Of a stretch of DNA of 44,393 nt, positions 24,066-33,105 are shown in pieces. The stretch lies in NCBI GenBank assembly GCA_030824575.1, contig JAVBXL010000191.1, positions 1 to 44,393 of the forward strand, in the 5' to 3' direction. Both the position numbers and the translations under genes were made by a program. Origin of the DNA: a bacterium (lineage in GTDB: Bacteria; Pseudomonadota; Alphaproteobacteria; Sphingomonadales; Sphingomonadaceae). The stretch's first letter is position 1; each line of letters opens with the position of its first letter. The notes beneath the pieces were generated by a model. It made no database searches and was not told where the DNA came from. It worked only from the letters and a program-made list of their open reading frames with translations.

Positions 24066-25477
24066 AGCACGAAAATCCCGTTCTGCCTGAACATGATCCC
24101 GCCGGCGCGCTGGCGCACATGGTCGCGAATACGCACTACGCGGACCTGCCGGCTGGCGTGATCGATCTCGCCAAGCGGGCGATCCTCGACACGCTGGCGG
24201 TGACGATCGCAGGGTCGGGCTGGGAGGTCTGCCCCGCGATTGCCGATCAGGTGGCGGAATGGGGCGGGGCGCCGCAGGCGACCGTGCTGATCCATGGGCA
24301 TAGGGTGCCGGCGCCCATGGCGGCTTTCGCCAACGGCGTGATGGCCCGCGCCATCGACATGGGCGACGTGCACGAGACGGGCGGCCATGTCACCGAATGG
24401 AATGTGCCAGCCATGCTATCCGTGCTTGGGATCGCCGATGGGCCGGTCAGCGGCCGCGATTTCCTGACCGCCTATGTCACCGGCGCGGAAGTGGGCGTGC
24501 GCGCCAGCGCGGCGCTCAATCTGGTGCGTTATCACACGACCTGGGGTATGCCGGGCGAATGGAACGGGCCGCTCTGCGCCGCCGCATCGGTTGCGCGCAT
24601 CCTGGGCCTGAACGCCGACGAGATATGGAATGCGATGGGCATGGCCTATACGGTCCATGGCATGTCGGAATATAATAAATATTCCGAAGGCACGCAGATG
24701 GCCCGCGTGCAGCACAGCTTTGCGGGCGACACGGCGGTCAAGGCGGCGCTGCTGACGCGGCGCGGCGTGACGGCACCGCGCGGCATATTTCAGGGCGTGC
24801 CAAGCGGCATTTTGCGGCATGTCGCTTGGGACGATGTGCGCCCCGAATTGCTGACCGAGGATTTGGGCATCCGCTGGCAACTGGCCGAAGGGTTATCGAT
24901 GAAGCCCTATTCCGCGTGCAAATTCACCCACAGCTTCATCGCCAGCACGGTCGCCATCATGCAGGGCGAAGGGCTGGACTGGCGCGACATCGACCGGATC
25001 GATTGCATCGGCAGCAACAGCGCGCGCATGACATTCGAGCCGGCGGCGGCGAAATGGAACCCGCGCAGCGTTCCTGAAGCGATGTTCAGTGCCCCCTATA
25101 CGATCGCGACGGCGGCGATCACCGGCGCCTTTTTCCTGCAAGATTTGCATATCGACCGGATTATGGACGAGGAACGGCGCGCAGTGATGCAGCGCGTCCA
25201 CATCATCGCCGACCCCGATCATGCCGACCAGTTTGAGGGGTTTTCCGTCACGATCATGCTGACAGACGGACGGCGCTTCACCCATGTCACGCCTTATGTG
25301 AAGGGCCATAGCAGAAACCCCATGGACTGGGACGATCTGGCCGAGAAGCTGCGCCGCTGCGCGCCCTTCGCTGCCGTCGCGCTGCCGCAGGGGAAGCTGG
25401 ACCAGCTGGTCGCGCTGTGCCGCGCCATGGAGGAGGTGGAGGATATGCGCGACGTCCTCACCCTCATGACCGCCTGA
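24062..25477 (+). CDS. MmgE/PrpD-family protein
   Basis: A 471-residue protein of the 2-methylcitrate dehydratase/MmgE/PrpD fold. The N-terminal helical domain contains LAKRAILDTLAVTIAGS and FANGVMARAIDMGDVHETGG. The C-terminal domain includes KPYSACKFTHSFI, a conserved active-site block of this family. Family members dehydrate 2-methylcitrate, decarboxylate cis-aconitate or isomerise other acids; the substrate here is probably a pathway intermediate with a beta- or tertiary hydroxyl (inference). It is translationally coupled to the copy-B small protein gene (ATGA), and the alcohol dehydrogenase gene follows after 33 bases. Confidence 0.88.
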   Translation: MKHENPVLPEHDPAGALAHMVANTHYADLPAGVIDLAKRAILDTLAVTIAGSGWEVCPAIADQVAEWGGAPQATVLIHGHRVPAPMAAFANGVMARAIDMGDVHETGGHVTEWNVPAMLSVLGIADGPVSGRDFLTAYVTGAEVGVRASAALNLVRYHTTWGMPGEWNGPLCAAASVARILGLNADEIWNAMGMAYTVHGMSEYNKYSEGTQMARVQHSFAGDTAVKAALLTRRGVTAPRGIFQGVPSGILRHVAWDDVRPELLTEDLGIRWQLAEGLSMKPYSACKFTHSFIASTVAIMQGEGLDWRDIDRIDCIGSNSARMTFEPAAAKWNPRSVPEAMFSAPYTIATAAITGAFFLQDLHIDRIMDEERRAVMQRVHIIADPDHADQFEGFSVTIMLTDGRRFTHVTPYVKGHSRNPMDWDDLAEKLRRCAPFAAVALPQGKLDQLVALCRAMEEVEDMRDVLTLMTA

Positions 25478-25510
25478 CATTCCGACTTTTTTACAACATT
25501 GGAGAACATC

Positions 25511-26605
25511 ATGAAGGCCGCCATTCTCAACAGCCTCGACGGCACATTCCAGATCGAGGAGATCGATATCGACGCGCCGCGCGGCCGCGAGGTGCTGGTG
25601 GAGGTGAAGGCGTCAGGCCTCTGCCATTCCGACCTCCATTTCGCCGAGCAGGATTTCGGCGTGCCGCTGCCCGCCGTTCTGGGGCATGAACTGGCGGGCG
25701 TCGTCCTGGCGATTGGCCCGGAAGTGCGCGAATTCGTGGTGGGCGACCATGTCGTTGGATCTTTGATCCAGTTTTGCGGCCATTGCCGCGCCTGCATCGG
25801 TGGGCGAACCTATCAATGCACCCATCCTGAAGAGACGCTGCGCGACGATCCTGACCATGCGCATCGCCTGACCCGCAATGGCGAGGGGGTGGCGCAAGTG
25901 TTCGGCACGGGTGCCTTTGCGGAGCGTGCGCTGGTGCATGAAAACCAGCTTGCCAAGGTGCCCAAGGAACTGCCTTTTGCCCAGGCATCCTTGCTGGGGT
26001 GCGGGACGATTACCGGCGCCGGCGCGGCGATCAACACCGCCTCTGTGCGGCCGGGCGACACGGTTGCGGTGATCGGCATTGGCGGGGTCGGGCTGAACGT
26101 GATTTCCGGGGCGCAACTGGCGGGCGCGGCGCGGATCGTCGCGATCGACATGCAGCCGAAGAAAGAGGCGTTGGCGCGCAAGTTCGGTGCCACCGACTTC
26201 ATCGACGCATCCGCAGGCGACAGCGTAGCCGCGGTGCAGGCGCTGATCGAGGGTGGCGTCGATCACGCATTCGAGGTGGTGGGTATCAAGGCGACGTCGG
26301 AACAGGCGATCAAGATGGTCCGCAAGGGCGGTGGCGCCTATCTGATCGGGGTACATGCGCCAACCAGTACGATCGACGTCAACGTCACGGTCGACCTGCT
26401 GACCAACCAGGTCGATTTGCGGGGCGTCTATATGGGGTCGTCCAATATCAAGCATGACATCCCGATGTATGCCCGGCTGTATCTGGAGGGTAAGCTCAAT
26501 CTGGACGACCTGATTTCGCGCGAGATCAACCTGGCCGACATCAACGACGCTTATAAGGAATTGAGGGGTGGCGCGATCGCGCGGAGCGTCATCACGTCCT
26601 TCTAG
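25511..26605 (+). CDS. Zinc-dependent NAD alcohol dehydrogenase (MDR)
   Basis: A 364-residue medium-chain dehydrogenase close to class III enzymes. The catalytic zinc ligands start with Cys38 in GLCHSDLH and His59-Glu60 in LGHELAG. The structural zinc site is complete (Cys89, Cys92, Cys95, Cys103). GIGGVGLNVISGAQ followed by IVAIDM marks an NAD-preferring Rossmann fold. It likely oxidises the primary alcohol formed by the P450 to an aldehyde for the dehydrogenase encoded at 17206. The ATG at 25511 follows GGAGAACATC. Its stop codon shares the CTAG with the stop of the converging minus-strand gene, so the two operons abut exactly. Confidence 0.92.
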   Translation: MKAAILNSLDGTFQIEEIDIDAPRGREVLVEVKASGLCHSDLHFAEQDFGVPLPAVLGHELAGVVLAIGPEVREFVVGDHVVGSLIQFCGHCRACIGGRTYQCTHPEETLRDDPDHAHRLTRNGEGVAQVFGTGAFAERALVHENQLAKVPKELPFAQASLLGCGTITGAGAAINTASVRPGDTVAVIGIGGVGLNVISGAQLAGAARIVAIDMQPKKEALARKFGATDFIDASAGDSVAAVQALIEGGVDHAFEVVGIKATSEQAIKMVRKGGGAYLIGVHAPTSTIDVNVTVDLLTNQVDLRGVYMGSSNIKHDIPMYARLYLEGKLNLDDLISREINLADINDAYKELRGGAIARSVITSF

Positions 26606-27216
26606 GGACGTTCGAGCGGGGCGGCAGCGTCATCCTGTTGGCCGGAGCGGGTGGCGACGCCATGTCGGGCGCGGCCCCGTTCGCTCATCCGATCGATGTC
26701 ACCCGGCCAGAAGGGCGCATCGAAGCCAGCGATCAGCCGCTCGATGCGCCACACGCCATTTTCCAGCCGATAGTCGGTGCGGTAGAAGCCGGTCGTTTCC
26801 AGCTTCGCCGCCCGGCCGTCTGACGACATCAAAAGCAGATAGCTGAGCGTCGTCGCCTTTTCCCGTGTCTGCCGTTCGACGATAGTGTTGAGGATCATGT
26901 GGCGGCGCTGGTCATGCTGGTGGGGCCAGAATTCGGTCAGCCAGCGCACCACCCGATCGCGGCCGACAAAAGGCCCGATCGGAATGCGCCCCAGCACATT
27001 GCCTTCCCACACAGCATCCTGAGTGAAACAGTCGGACAGGGCTTCCGTGCGCCGCTCGTCATAGGCCCAGCAATAGCGCGCGATGCGCTCGCAAATCACT
27101 TGCCTATCCGCGGCCCCCTCCGGTCCTTCATCGCCACGCGCCTGGCCCAGTGCGAGCATCCCGGCCTTGTGCGCCCAGCCGGGCAGGACGAACGCATCGT
27201 TCGATGGATCAGTCAT
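26602..27216 (-). CDS. SnoaL/NTF2-like protein
   Basis: A 204-residue protein with a single SnoaL-type (NTF2-like) cone fold. It shows a long N-terminal helix (ICERIARYCWAYDERRTEAL), DCFTQDAVWEG, then GRDRVVRWLTEFW and a final strand with GVWRIERLIAG. These small folds act as dehydratases, isomerases or hydroxylase-like subunits in aromatic and polyketide pathways, and the activity cannot be read from sequence. It starts in an ATGA overlap with the SDR stop. The Gly/Arg-rich tail of about 30 residues after GDIDRM looks unstructured. It is the last gene of the minus-strand operon. Confidence 0.82.
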   Translation of the reverse strand: MTDPSNDAFVLPGWAHKAGMLALGQARGDEGPEGAADRQVICERIARYCWAYDERRTEALSDCFTQDAVWEGNVLGRIPIGPFVGRDRVVRWLTEFWPHQHDQRRHMILNTIVERQTREKATTLSYLLLMSSDGRAAKLETTGFYRTDYRLENGVWRIERLIAGFDAPFWPGDIDRMSERGRARHGVATRSGQQDDAAAPLERP

Positions 27217-28184
27217 GACGCGCCGTTCGCAGCGGAAACGCCGAACAATTTCGGGATGAGGAGGAGTTCGTCCAGCGTGCTGCGCGGATCGAGCGCCCCG
27301 TCGAGCGAGCGAAGGGTATCGACATTGTCGCGCAGATCCTCCGGCCCATGGTCGGGATTGAAATAGCCCTCGCCCACGACGAAGCCGACGCGGGCGACCT
27401 TGCCCGACGATACGCTGAAAATGTCGCCGTTCAGCATGGTGGAGCGATGGGCGAGCCATAGAACGCTCGGCGAAACGATGGCGGGCGGTCCCATCGGCAC
27501 CTTGCCCGCGCGAATATCCGCCTGCCAATCGTCGCTGCCGGAATCGGCCCCGCCAAAAAAGGCGTCGCGGTTCATGCGGGTGACCGCCATGGGCGCGATA
27601 GCGTTGACGGTGATGCCGCTGTCGCCGACCTCGTTCGCCAGCGCTTTGGTGAAGCCCGCTACGCCAAGTTTCGCCGCGCCATAATGGACGAGCTGCGCAT
27701 TGCCCGCGAAGCCTGCATTCGACGTGGTGTTGACGATGCGGCCGTGGCGCCGGGCGACGAAATGCGGCCAGACCGCCTTCGACATCTGGAAGGTGCCGTC
27801 CAGCGTCACGGCGATCATCCGCCGCCAGCTGTCGTCGCCGATATGCTCCAGCGTTGCGAAGTCGATGATGCCGGCATTGTTGACTAATATGCTGACCGTG
27901 CCGAAGGCGTCGAGCGCGGTCTGCACCACGGCGGCCGCCCCGTCCGCCGTGGTGACGCTATGACCGTTGGCGACCGCCCGGCCGCCGGCGGCGACGATTT
28001 CGTCCACCACCGACTGCGCGACCTGCGCCGATCCGCCCAGGCCATCAGGTTCGACACCGATGTCGTTGACCACGACCGCCGCGCCGCGCGCCGCAAACGC
28101 CAACGCATGTTCGCGGCCCAGGCCCCGGCCGGCGCCAGTGATGATGACGACGTCGTCGTCGAAGCGCATCTGGTTCATCTTCAT
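27213..28184 (-). CDS. SDR dehydrogenase, MFE-2/HSD17B4-like
   Basis: A 323-residue short-chain dehydrogenase. [20 protein letters not shown] is the cofactor loop, and VVVNDIGV with an acidic residue suggests NAD. NNAG, the Ser in NTTSNAG and the YGAAK catalytic pair follow. The pattern and the length beyond 300 residues match the (3R)-hydroxyacyl-CoA dehydrogenase domain of multifunctional enzyme 2. It probably oxidises a beta-hydroxyacyl-CoA to the ketone before the thiolase step. The start at 28184 lies 5 bases after the thiolase stop; upstream frame extension overlaps the thiolase gene and is rejected. Confidence 0.88.
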   Translation of the reverse strand: MKMNQMRFDDDVVIITGAGRGLGREHALAFAARGAAVVVNDIGVEPDGLGGSAQVAQSVVDEIVAAGGRAVANGHSVTTADGAAAVVQTALDAFGTVSILVNNAGIIDFATLEHIGDDSWRRMIAVTLDGTFQMSKAVWPHFVARRHGRIVNTTSNAGFAGNAQLVHYGAAKLGVAGFTKALANEVGDSGITVNAIAPMAVTRMNRDAFFGGADSGSDDWQADIRAGKVPMGPPAIVSPSVLWLAHRSTMLNGDIFSVSSGKVARVGFVVGEGYFNPDHGPEDLRDNVDTLRSLDGALDPRSTLDELLLIPKLFGVSAANGAS

Positions 28185-28189
28185 ACGCC

Positions 28190-29392
28190 TCAGCCCGGAA
28201 TCTCGAACAGGCCGGCCGACCCCATGCCGCCCGCCACGCACATGGACACGACCGCCCAGCGCACCCCGCGCCGCCGCGCCTCGATCAGCGCATGGCCCGC
28301 GATGCGGCTGCCGGTCATGCCAAAGGGATGGCCGAGCGCGATGCCGCCGCCATTGACGTTGATCGTGTCGGGATCGATGCCCAGGAAATCGCGGCAGTAG
28401 AGATATTGGCTGGCGAAGGCTTCGTTGATTTCCCACAGACCGATATCCTCGACCTTCAGGCCGGCGCGATCCAGCAGCTTGGGAATGGCGAAGATCGGGC
28501 CGATGCCCATTTCTTCGGGCGGGCAGCCGGCCGACTGGAAGCCGCGATAAAGGCCGAGTATCTCGCGCCCCTCCGCTTTCGCCGTCGCGTGATCCATCAC
28601 TATCTGGGCGGAAGCGCCGTCGGACAGCTGGCTGGCGTTGCCGGCGGTCACGAACTTGCCTTCCTTGACGATCTGGCCATCGCGCCAGACCGGCTTCAGC
28701 CGGGCCAGCCCCTCCGCCGTGGTATCGGCGCGGATGCCTTCATCGACCGAGAGCATCAGCGTCTCGGTGCCCGATATGCTGCCATCCTTTTCCACGATAT
28801 TCTTGGTGACGGTGATCGGTGCGATCTCGTCCGTGAAGCGGCCGGCCGCGACAGCGGCGGCGGCGCGCTGATGGCTGATGGCGGCAATCTCGTCTTGTGC
28901 TTCGCGGCTGATGCCATAGCGCTCAGCGACGATCTCCGCCGTTTCGATCATCGCCATATAGGCGTGGGGCTTACGGTCCAGCACGGCGGCCGGGCGGGCG
29001 CGATGGGTGGGGGCATAGTCGCGCGTGTGGCTGATCGATTCGACGCCGCCAGCGACCGCGACATCCATGTCGCCCGCGATGATGCCGCGTGCGGCGAAGG
29101 CGAGCGCGGTGAGGCCGCCAGCGCATTTGCGGTCGACCGAGGCGCCCGGAATCGTATCGGGCAGGCCGGCGGCGAAGACGGTGGTGCGGCCGATATTGAA
29201 GCCCTGATCGCCCCATTGCGATCCCGCGCCGAAAATGACGTCCTCGATCCGGGCTGGATCGATGCCGGCGCGGGCGATGGCCGCGTTGACGGCATGGCCG
29301 GCCAGCGCCGGGGCGTCGGTATCGTTAAAGGCGCCGCGCATCGCCTTGGCGACGGGGGTGCGGGCGGTGGAGACGATGGCAGCTTCGCGCAT
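28190..29392 (-). CDS. Acetyl-CoA C-acyltransferase (thiolase)
   Basis: A 400-residue biosynthetic/degradative thiolase of normal length. The acyl-accepting Cys90 lies in [14 protein letters not shown] carries the Asn of the oxyanion site, GHPFGMTG holds the catalytic His, and the second Cys lies in [10 protein letters not shown]. It should cleave a 3-ketoacyl-CoA to acetyl-CoA and a shortened acyl-CoA. It differs from the two thiolase-like proteins encoded at 33106-35378 in having the full catalytic set, so this is likely the true beta-oxidation thiolase. The start is taken at 29392, 13 bases after the hydrolase stop, with an AAGAGAA ribosome site. Confidence 0.93.
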   Translation of the reverse strand: MREAAIVSTARTPVAKAMRGAFNDTDAPALAGHAVNAAIARAGIDPARIEDVIFGAGSQWGDQGFNIGRTTVFAAGLPDTIPGASVDRKCAGGLTALAFAARGIIAGDMDVAVAGGVESISHTRDYAPTHRARPAAVLDRKPHAYMAMIETAEIVAERYGISREAQDEIAAISHQRAAAAVAAGRFTDEIAPITVTKNIVEKDGSISGTETLMLSVDEGIRADTTAEGLARLKPVWRDGQIVKEGKFVTAGNASQLSDGASAQIVMDHATAKAEGREILGLYRGFQSAGCPPEEMGIGPIFAIPKLLDRAGLKVEDIGLWEINEAFASQYLYCRDFLGIDPDTINVNGGGIALGHPFGMTGSRIAGHALIEARRRGVRWAVVSMCVAGGMGSAGLFEIPG

Positions 29393-29405
29393 GGATATTC
29401 TCTTT

Positions 29406-30278
29406 TCAGCGGACGGTTTCGAAGAAATCGGTGAGCGCGGCCAGGAAGGCGGCGCGCGATTGATGGTGCAGCCAGTGGCTGGCACCCGGAAAGCGGACCA
29501 GCCGGTGGTCGGCGATGCGGGCGAGCCGGTCGGCCGCGGGTTCGGGAATCCAGCTGTCTCCGCCATAGGCCAGCAGGGTGGGGCAGGCGATGGCCGCCAA
29601 TATCTCGTTCAGGTCGACGCCATGGGCATCTTCCGGCGCGCGATTGCGGCAGGCGTCGTCATATTTCCAGCGCCAGCCGCCATCGGCGGTTCGGGTGACG
29701 CCATGTTGGGCGAGATGGGCGATGGTTTCTGCGTCCACACCCGGATTATGCTGCGCCATGCGGGCTGCGGCCTCTGCGACATTGGCGTAGATACGCGGCG
29801 TGCGCTGCCGGTCGCGGCGCTGGCCGTCGATCCATTGGCGCAGGCGGACGGGGTAGGGTTTGGGCGCCTTCGCCTGATCGCGCATGATCGGCAATTCGAC
29901 TCCCTCGATGCTGCACAGAGATCGCACCTGTTCGGGGAAGGTCGCCGCGAAGCGCAGGGCGATATGGCCGCCCATCGAATGGCCGACGAGATGGAGACGA
30001 TCGAGGCCAAGCGTATGGACACAATCGGCCAAGTCTATCACATGGTTGGACAAGGCGTAGGAGCCGCGCCCGGTCCAGTCGCTGTCGCCATGGCCGCGCA
30101 GGTCGATGGCGACGACATGATGGCGGTCAGCCAGGGCGCTGGCGATCCAGTCCCAATTATGGGCATGATCCAGCAGGCCATGCACCATCAGCACCGGGGC
30201 CGCCGCAGGATCGCCCCATGTCAGGACATGGCGGCGCGATCCGCGGATGTCGATGAAGGCGGAATGGGGTGCGATCAT
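29406..30278 (-). CDS. Alpha/beta-fold hydrolase
   Basis: A 290-residue hydrolase. VHGLLDHAHNWD provides the oxyanion hole, GHSMGG the nucleophilic Ser, YGGDSWIP the likely Asp and GASHWLHH the catalytic His. The lid region between residues 125 and 220 is large and charged. Possible roles are hydrolysis of a ring-cleavage product, a lactone or a thioester; the sequence alone does not choose between them. It lies in an operon between the CoA ligase and the thiolase, 3 bases after the ligase stop. Confidence 0.88.
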   Translation of the reverse strand: MIAPHSAFIDIRGSRRHVLTWGDPAAAPVLMVHGLLDHAHNWDWIASALADRHHVVAIDLRGHGDSDWTGRGSYALSNHVIDLADCVHTLGLDRLHLVGHSMGGHIALRFAATFPEQVRSLCSIEGVELPIMRDQAKAPKPYPVRLRQWIDGQRRDRQRTPRIYANVAEAAARMAQHNPGVDAETIAHLAQHGVTRTADGGWRWKYDDACRNRAPEDAHGVDLNEILAAIACPTLLAYGGDSWIPEPAADRLARIADHRLVRFPGASHWLHHQSRAAFLAALTDFFETVR

Positions 30279-30281
30279 GGA

Positions 30282-31808
30282 TCAGCCGACGACCGACTGG
30301 GGACACAGCGCGCGGCGCAGGATCTTGCCAGTCGGTCCCTTGGGCAGTTCGTCCAGCACGGTGATTGTTACGGGCACTTTGTAGGCGGCGAGGTGGGTGC
30401 GGCAATGCGCCAGCATCTGATCGGGTGTCGGGTGGCGGCCGGGCTGGAACGCCACGAAGGCGACCGGGACTTCGCCTAGCATCGCGTCCTCGCGTGCGAT
30501 CACGGCCGCTTCCGCCACGCCGGACACCTGGTAGAGAATTTCTTCGATGTCGGCGGGGTAGATATTCTGGCCGCCGCGGATGATGACATCCTTCTTGCGA
30601 TCGACGATATAGGCATAGCCGTCCGCGTCCAGATGGCCGATGTCGCCGGTCCGCAGCCAGCCGTCGCGCAGCGCCATCGCACTGTCGAGCGGTGCGCGAT
30701 AATAGCCCGCCATGAGGTTCGGCCCGCGCACGACGATCTCGCCATTGACGCCGGGGGCACAAGGCGCACCGTCATCGTCAATAACGGCCAGATCCATGCC
30801 GTTCAGTACGCGGCCTATGGTGCGTTCTCGCTCCATCGCGCCATTATCGCCGAGGCGGACCTGCGTCAGGGTAACGAGCGCGGTGGCTTCGGTGAGGCCA
30901 TAGCCGGTGAGCAACCGGACGTCCGGTGCGACGGTCAGCAGCCGTCGTAGCAGCGCGGACGGCACCGGCGCGCCGCCAGTCATGATGGTCCGCAAAGAGC
31001 CGAGCGAATCGCGGCTGGCGGACGGATGATCGAGTATCTTCTGGAGCATCGTCGGCACCGCGGGCAGGAAAGTGCAGCGATGCGCCGCGATGGCGTCGAT
31101 ACAGGCGGCCGCGTCGAAGCGCGCGTGCAGGACCAACGTGCAGCCGGTCACCAGCATAGCGTTGATACACTGGTTAAGGCCGAAGGTGTTGTAAAGCGGC
31201 AGTGCGCACAGGATGACGCTGTCGCCGTTCAGCCCCAGCCAGCCCGGCGTGCTGTCATAATTGGCGGCGAGATTGCCGGCGGAGAGCATGACGCCCTTCG
31301 CCTTGCCCGTCGTGGCGCTGGTCAGGAGGAGCATGGCCATGTCCTGCGGCTGGAGCGGGACGGGCGCGGGCAGGGGCATGGCCTGATCGATCGCGCGCGG
31401 CAGCGACCGGCTGTTCGCGCCATCCGCCGGTGCGTCTAGCAGGATCAGCGGGCAGCCCATATCCGCGTCCAGCGCGTCGGCGATATCGCGGGTAGTGACG
31501 ATATGGCCGATCGCGCAACAAGTGACGGCATGGCGGATTTCGCCCGCCCGATAGAGGATGTTGATGGGCGTTACGACCGCGCCGAGCGCGAACAGCGCCT
31601 GTTGCACCAGAATGAAGTCGGGCGAAGCGCGCAACAGCAAGCCGACATGGTCGCCATGGCCGATGCCAAGTGCGGCGAGGCCGCCGGCAATGGCCTGCGC
31701 GTCCTGCGCCAGCCGGGCGAAACTGTGCGTCGCGCCTTCGAAGACCAGTGCCGCCCGGTCGGGCGACTCGGCGGCGAGGTGAAATAGGTGGGTGGCGCGA
31801 TTAGCCAT
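30282..31808 (-). CDS. AMP-forming acyl-CoA ligase
   Basis: A 508-residue ANL-family enzyme. The ATP loop is LLLTSATTGKAKGVMLS, where the usual Ser-Gly is Ser-Ala. YGLTEA binds the adenylate, TGDIGHLDADGYAYIVDRKK contains the hinge and the A8 core, and the C-terminal PTGKILRR holds the catalytic Lys. It would activate the acid produced by the aldehyde dehydrogenase as a CoA thioester, which all the following beta-oxidation enzymes require. Its ATG lies within the end of the amidohydrolase gene (overlap ATGGCTAA), so translation is coupled. Confidence 0.93.
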   Translation of the reverse strand: MANRATHLFHLAAESPDRAALVFEGATHSFARLAQDAQAIAGGLAALGIGHGDHVGLLLRASPDFILVQQALFALGAVVTPINILYRAGEIRHAVTCCAIGHIVTTRDIADALDADMGCPLILLDAPADGANSRSLPRAIDQAMPLPAPVPLQPQDMAMLLLTSATTGKAKGVMLSAGNLAANYDSTPGWLGLNGDSVILCALPLYNTFGLNQCINAMLVTGCTLVLHARFDAAACIDAIAAHRCTFLPAVPTMLQKILDHPSASRDSLGSLRTIMTGGAPVPSALLRRLLTVAPDVRLLTGYGLTEATALVTLTQVRLGDNGAMERERTIGRVLNGMDLAVIDDDGAPCAPGVNGEIVVRGPNLMAGYYRAPLDSAMALRDGWLRTGDIGHLDADGYAYIVDRKKDVIIRGGQNIYPADIEEILYQVSGVAEAAVIAREDAMLGEVPVAFVAFQPGRHPTPDQMLAHCRTHLAAYKVPVTITVLDELPKGPTGKILRRALCPQSVVG

Positions 31809-32865
31809 GGGTCGCCTCGGTCAAGGCGGGCAGGGAGAGGCCGTAGCTGGCGGTCGCCGTGCCGGCGAACAGGGCGTGCTTTTCCGTGTCGCTGGCACCG
31901 ACGGTCAGCCGTTTGAAGGCGTTCCAGAGCGTGCCGTAGGAATACATAGCCTTGTCGACCGGAAAATTGCTTTCGAACATACAGCGGTCCGCGCCGAACA
32001 CGTCGATGCAGCGTTCGACATAGGGACGCCATGCGTCGGCCAGTTCGATCGAGGAGGGCGGCATGTCGCGCTCGTGCCATCGCGCACCGCAGATGATCAT
32101 GCCGAAGCCGCCGATCTTGACCCGCACATTGGGGCAGCGGGCCAGGTCGGCCATGTCGTGCGACCAGCGCTGGAAGTTCTCGTCTGCGCGCCCTTCATAG
32201 GGGCCGACGCCGATGATGCAGCCGATATGGTCGAGGATGATGGGCAGGTCGGGCATGGCACGCGCCAGCGCGGTCAGTTCGGGGATCTGCCGGTGATAAA
32301 GCATCGCGTCATAGACGAGGCCCGCCGCCTGCACCCGCGCGAGTCCGGCGCGATAGGCCGCGTCGGACAGCATCCCGGCGGGAGAGGGGCGCAGCACGAT
32401 GCCGTCGGGAAACAACTCGTCGCGGGAGACGGAATGGCGGATGCCGCGCAGTCGGCCCTGGGCGGCGTCCGCATGGGCGGCCAGCACGTCCTCCACCGCA
32501 TCGCCCAGCATCAAGTCGGCATGGGCGACAATGCCCGCGGCGACCGCGGTGGACGCGCCGCGCCGCGCGGCTTCCGCGGCGATGGCGACGACCGCTTCGG
32601 TCTCGCCCACCGGTGCCAGATGGGTCGGCCCCCCGGCGCGATAGGCATAATGGGCTTGGACGAAGACGGTCGCATCGATCCGGTGGCCTTCGCCCAGATC
32701 GGCCAGCAACTCGTTCAGCAAATAGGGGACACCCGCTTCCACCCATAGGTGATGATGCGGGTCGATGATCGGCAGATCAGGATCGATGGCATCTTCGCGG
32801 GCGCGGGCCAGCCATGCCGGATTCGGTACCGGATAGCGATAGTGGCCCGTCACGTCCAAACCCAT
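31801..32865 (-). CDS. Amidohydrolase-2 family (COG3618-like) hydrolase
   Basis: A 354-residue TIM-barrel metal hydrolase. IIDPHHHLWV carries the first metal ligands (His37 and His39), with LDHIG and FESNFPVDK further on as expected for amidohydrolase-2 proteins. Relatives are lactonases of sugar and lignin pathways (LigI-like, rhamnonolactonase-like) and decarboxylases. A cyclic ester or ring-cleavage step is possible (inference). The ATG at 32865 is preferred to in-frame ATGs upstream because GAGAGGCAGGA lies directly before it. It is the first gene of the minus-strand operon, divergent from the thiolase-like operon. Confidence 0.85.
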   Translation of the reverse strand: MGLDVTGHYRYPVPNPAWLARAREDAIDPDLPIIDPHHHLWVEAGVPYLLNELLADLGEGHRIDATVFVQAHYAYRAGGPTHLAPVGETEAVVAIAAEAARRGASTAVAAGIVAHADLMLGDAVEDVLAAHADAAQGRLRGIRHSVSRDELFPDGIVLRPSPAGMLSDAAYRAGLARVQAAGLVYDAMLYHRQIPELTALARAMPDLPIILDHIGCIIGVGPYEGRADENFQRWSHDMADLARCPNVRVKIGGFGMIICGARWHERDMPPSSIELADAWRPYVERCIDVFGADRCMFESNFPVDKAMYSYGTLWNAFKRLTVGASDTEKHALFAGTATASYGLSLPALTEATHG

Positions 32866-33105
32866 ATCCTGCCTCTCCATTCTGCTTTGCCCGATAATGT
32901 TTCGGATAAAAGCAAAAAGCAATCTCCTTATTCCACCCTCATAATCGCCAATTTCGCTGGGGAATAGGCCATTTCCAATCCCTTCATCAAAATCCGACTA
33001 ATCGTCGAATTATCTTGACTAGGGCGTGGAGGGCGGCATAACCAAGGCTACAACGCCGTTCACCGCTTCAAGCATGGGAATGGTGCTGGGATGAGGAATG
33101 CACTG
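32866..33105. promoter_or_regulatory. Divergent promoter region between two catabolic operons
   Basis: This AT-rich interval separates the amidohydrolase operon (minus) from the thiolase-like operon (plus). On the plus strand TTGACT (33015-33020) and TAACCA (33039-33044) are spaced 18 bases apart as a plausible sigma70 promoter. Just upstream lies the short palindrome CGAC-taatc-GTCG (33002-33014 approximately). Near the minus-strand start, CCGA/TCGG arms flank TAATGTT. These could be operators for a shared regulator, but no regulator gene is present beside them. Confidence 0.5.

Noticed and set aside
28292..29434. 380-codon open frame opposite the thiolase gene
   Set aside because: High GC keeps antisense frames open. 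The thiolase on the other strand has all catalytic motifs, and this frame shows no domain.
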